From NCBI GenBank assembly GCA_030429545.1, contig JAUIFF010000003.1, forward strand, positions 248,001-312,000: 64,000 nucleotides of DNA. The letters run 5' to 3'. How positions within the stretch are numbered: the first letter of the stretch is position 1; the number at the start of each line of letters is the position of its first letter. The stretch comes from Polyangia bacterium. GTDB taxonomy: Bacteria; Myxococcota_A; Polyangia; Nannocystales; Nannocystaceae. A program made the position numbers and the translations under genes. Shown piece after piece: positions 62,707 through 64,000 of this stretch. Under the pieces are notes generated by a model. The model was not told where the DNA came from and did not search any database. It saw nothing but the letters and a program-made list of their open reading frames with translations.

Positions 62707-63513
62707 ATGAAACCGCCGTTTGTACCCTCCGGGGTCATCACCCTCACCACCGACTTTGGCCACAAGGGCCCATTTGTCGCCACCATGAAGGGGATGATGC
62801 TGCGACAGTTTGCAGCGGCCAAGATCATCGACCTCACCCACGAAATCGTGGTCCATTGGCCGGCGGAGGCTGCATTTTGGCTCAAACACGCCTACCGGTT
62901 TTTTCCCGAGGGCACCGTCCACGTCGCGGTTGTCGACCCGGGCGTCGGGACCGAGCGGGACATTATTGCCGGGCTTTACCGCGGGCATGCATTTATCGCC
63001 CCGGACAACGGACAACTCGCGCCAATTCTCGGGTCGTCGAGTGCCGAAGCTGTCCACCGGGTCGACCTCGAGGGCCTCGCAGCGTTTGGCATCCATAACC
63101 CGAGTGCCACCTTCCACGGCCGAGACATCATTGCCCCGCTCGCCGCCCAACTCGCATCGGGGGCTCGTAGCGTCCGCGACCTCGGCCCCGCCACCCGCGA
63201 AATTGTGCCCTCGTGGGTCGACGAGCCGGTGGCGACGGCATCCCGGCTCTCGGGCGTTGTGATTACCGTCGACAATTTTGGCAACCTGTTTACCAACATC
63301 GACCGCCCCCTGCTGCGCCGCTTCAAAAACCCGGTCATCCATGCCGGAGGCCACGACATCCCGCTGCGTCGGACCTACGCCGATGTCGAGCCCGGGACCT
63401 ACCTCGCGCTGCTCAACTCGTTTGATGTCCTCGAAATCGCCCGTGCCGAGCAAAGTGCCGCCCGTGGCCTCGGGCTCTCTCGCGGGGCCCCCGTGGTTGT
63501 CACCGAGGGTTAA
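62707..63513 (+). CDS. SAM hydrolase (adenosine-forming), DUF62 family
   Basis: A 268-residue protein of the SAM hydroxide adenosyltransferase family, which hydrolyses S-adenosylmethionine to adenosine and methionine. Family blocks are GVITLTTDFG, KIIDLTHEI, GTVHVAVVDPGVGTER, FIAPDNGQLAP and VVITVDNFGNLFTN. It lies 9 bp after the methyltransferase fusion gene. It could limit SAM or clear it where the methyltransferase acts, but this link is inference. A candidate hairpin (63542-63565) follows it. Confidence 0.92.
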   Translation: MKPPFVPSGVITLTTDFGHKGPFVATMKGMMLRQFAAAKIIDLTHEIVVHWPAEAAFWLKHAYRFFPEGTVHVAVVDPGVGTERDIIAGLYRGHAFIAPDNGQLAPILGSSSAEAVHRVDLEGLAAFGIHNPSATFHGRDIIAPLAAQLASGARSVRDLGPATREIVPSWVDEPVATASRLSGVVITVDNFGNLFTNIDRPLLRRFKNPVIHAGGHDIPLRRTYADVEPGTYLALLNSFDVLEIARAEQSAARGLGLSRGAPVVVTEG

Positions 63514-63524
63514 CCCGCAATCGT

Positions 63525-63534
63525 TGCACGTGCA
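63525..63534. repeat. Dyad site after SAM hydrolase gene
   Basis: TGCACGTGCA, a perfect and fully symmetrical match, 11 bp after the stop codon at 63513. Confidence 0.85.
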
Positions 63535-63541
63535 TGGACTG

Positions 63542-63565
63542 CGCGGTTACCCCACAGCAACCGCG
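63542..63565. terminator. Candidate hairpin after SAM hydrolase gene
   Basis: CGCGGTT pairs with AACCGCG around a 10-nt loop. No T-tract follows. It sits just after the dyad site at 63525-63534. Confidence 0.4.
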
Positions 63566-63617
63566 TGTGAGCCGGCAAAGTTGCACTCCCGTGTAGATCC
63601 TGCAAACTCGTACAACA

Positions 63618-64000
63618 ATGGATGCCCCGGACCTGCTCGAGCGCTTACAACACGACCACGGCCCACTGACCCGGGCGATCGATCAGCTGCACACGCTCCT
63701 GCAGGCCCCACCGGATGCACATACACTCGCCGACTGTTGGGAGCAGTTTGGTGACCTGTGCGAATACCTCAGCGACGAACTGCTCGAACACTTTGGCCGC
63801 GAAGAAGAGGCCCTGTTCCCGTTTGTCCTCGACGCGCTGCCCCACCTCGAGGCCCAGGTCTCCCAACTAGAAGAAGAACACGACAGTTTGTGTGGGGCCG
63901 TCACCCGACTCGGGCACCTGGCCCAGCGCGGGCAAGATGCGTTCGAAGAGCACTTTACCCTTGCACAGGCTACGTTTGGCCGATTTGAGGCCAACTACCT
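63618..64000 (+). CDS. Hemerythrin-like (HHE) domain protein, partial
   Basis: The first 127 residues of a gene cut by the window end. It starts at ATG 63618 (MDAPDLLERLQHDHGPLTRA). Iron-ligand-type residues appear in the usual order: HDHGPL, LLEHFGREEEALFP and EEEHDSL, with EEHF further on. This is the four-helix bundle pattern of hemerythrin-like proteins that bind oxygen, nitric oxide or iron. A dyad site at 63716-63725 encodes D-A-H-T-L. Confidence 0.82.
   Translation, partial: MDAPDLLERLQHDHGPLTRAIDQLHTLLQAPPDAHTLADCWEQFGDLCEYLSDELLEHFGREEEALFPFVLDALPHLEAQVSQLEEEHDSLCGAVTRLGHLAQRGQDAFEEHFTLAQATFGRFEANY

Larger units (their letters stand above)
1008..63725. repeat. Iterated dyad TGYANNTRCA, 50 perfect copies
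   Basis: Start positions of perfect 10-bp matches read by eye: 1008, 2280, 2454, 3288, 3828, 3849, 5463, 7397, 10832, 12260, 12808, 14317, 17313, 19118, 20470, 21860, 22909, 23395, 24811, 25254, 27307, 27928, 28086, 30251, 30934, 31688, 32854, 34566, 36356, 37880, 39354, 40050, 40440, 41723, 42917, 44402, 44408, 46036, 46516, 46807, 49818, 49867, 50209, 53407, 55672, 55739, 56826, 59120, 63525, 63716. About 2 are expected from base composition at 64% GC. Thirteen are intergenic. Each half-site is TGCA or TGTA: 17 sites are TGCA/TGCA, 9 are TGTA/TACA and 24 are mixed, which fits independent half-sites. The centre is free. A few sites may be missed. Confidence 0.93.

Noticed and set aside
62143..63453. 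A 436-residue minus-strand open frame
   Set aside because: It lies opposite the methyltransferase fusion and SAM hydrolase, both with clear family motifs, and it has no recognisable motif itself.
1008..63725. One-mismatch dyads as evidence of enrichment
   Set aside because: I noted about 55 by eye, and base composition alone predicts about 40. Only perfect sites are clearly over-represented, so one-mismatch sites are used only for position near gene ends.

Overview
The window looks like a chromosome segment of a myxobacterium, most likely suborder Nannocystineae. GC is high (about 64% by eye) and coding is dense on both strands. I count about 14 putative lipoproteins, many with long Thr/Asp/Ser/Glu-rich linkers behind the lipidated cysteine. 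Other typical features are Cys-rich and thrombospondin type 3 repeats, a cyclase-AAA-TPR giant protein, PAS histidine kinases and VWA proteins. No rRNA, tRNA, CRISPR array, insertion sequence or prophage was recognised. I read it as core or slowly evolving accessory chromosome, not a mobile island.

Layout. 0-7 kb: ArsC-type reductase, an anchor-L-type lipoprotein, a 1080-residue membrane protein with a sigma-region-4-like N-terminus, and a beta-propeller lipoprotein. 7-18.6 kb: small lipoproteins, a VWA protein, an arylsulfotransferase-like lipoprotein, a SRPBCC protein, a two-PDZ lipoprotein, an SMC-like ATPase and an ankyrin/TPR protein. 18.7-28 kb: an unknown membrane protein, an ECF sigma factor, a fibrinogen-like lipoprotein, a metallophosphatase, and a divergent pair of receiver/degenerate HD-GYP regulator and PAS histidine kinase. 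28-35 kb: a 1535-residue membrane protein, a zinc-ribbon membrane protein, and an SDR plus crotonase pair. 35-37.3 kb: a translationally coupled RNA ligase and HD-Pnk end-healing enzyme. 37-46 kb: FGE-sulfatase-domain and TULIP-like lipoproteins, pseudouridine-5'-phosphate glycosidase, a second beta-propeller lipoprotein and an acyl-CoA dehydrogenase. 46-54 kb: a 1350-residue twin-cyclase/AAA/TPR protein and a 1250-residue protein of about nine divergent beta-rich repeats. 54-64 kb: an OmpA/TSP3 outer membrane protein, an NtrC-family regulator without a GAFTGA loop, a TSP-C-like lipoprotein, a Nudix hydrolase, an MpaB oxygenase / cNMP-binding methyltransferase / SAM hydrolase operon, and a hemerythrin-like gene cut by the window end.

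The strongest unexplained signal is not a gene. A 10-bp dyad, TGYANNTRCA, occurs 50 times as a perfect match in my by-eye scan, about once per 1.3 kb, where base composition predicts about two. The centre is free and the two half-sites vary independently. Sites lie in coding and intergenic DNA on both strands. In genes they sit in only two of three reading frames (28 and 9, none in the third) and force A-ending codons such as GTA, GCA and ACA that seem rare here. Perfect or one-mismatch sites lie in 8 of 10 gaps between convergent genes, often 3-26 bp after a stop codon. It behaves like a highly iterated palindrome (compare HIP1 of cyanobacteria) and may be the target of an abundant dimeric DNA-binding protein or a modification enzyme. 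A 158-bp tandem duplication at 27878-28193 copied the tails of two convergent genes together with one site.
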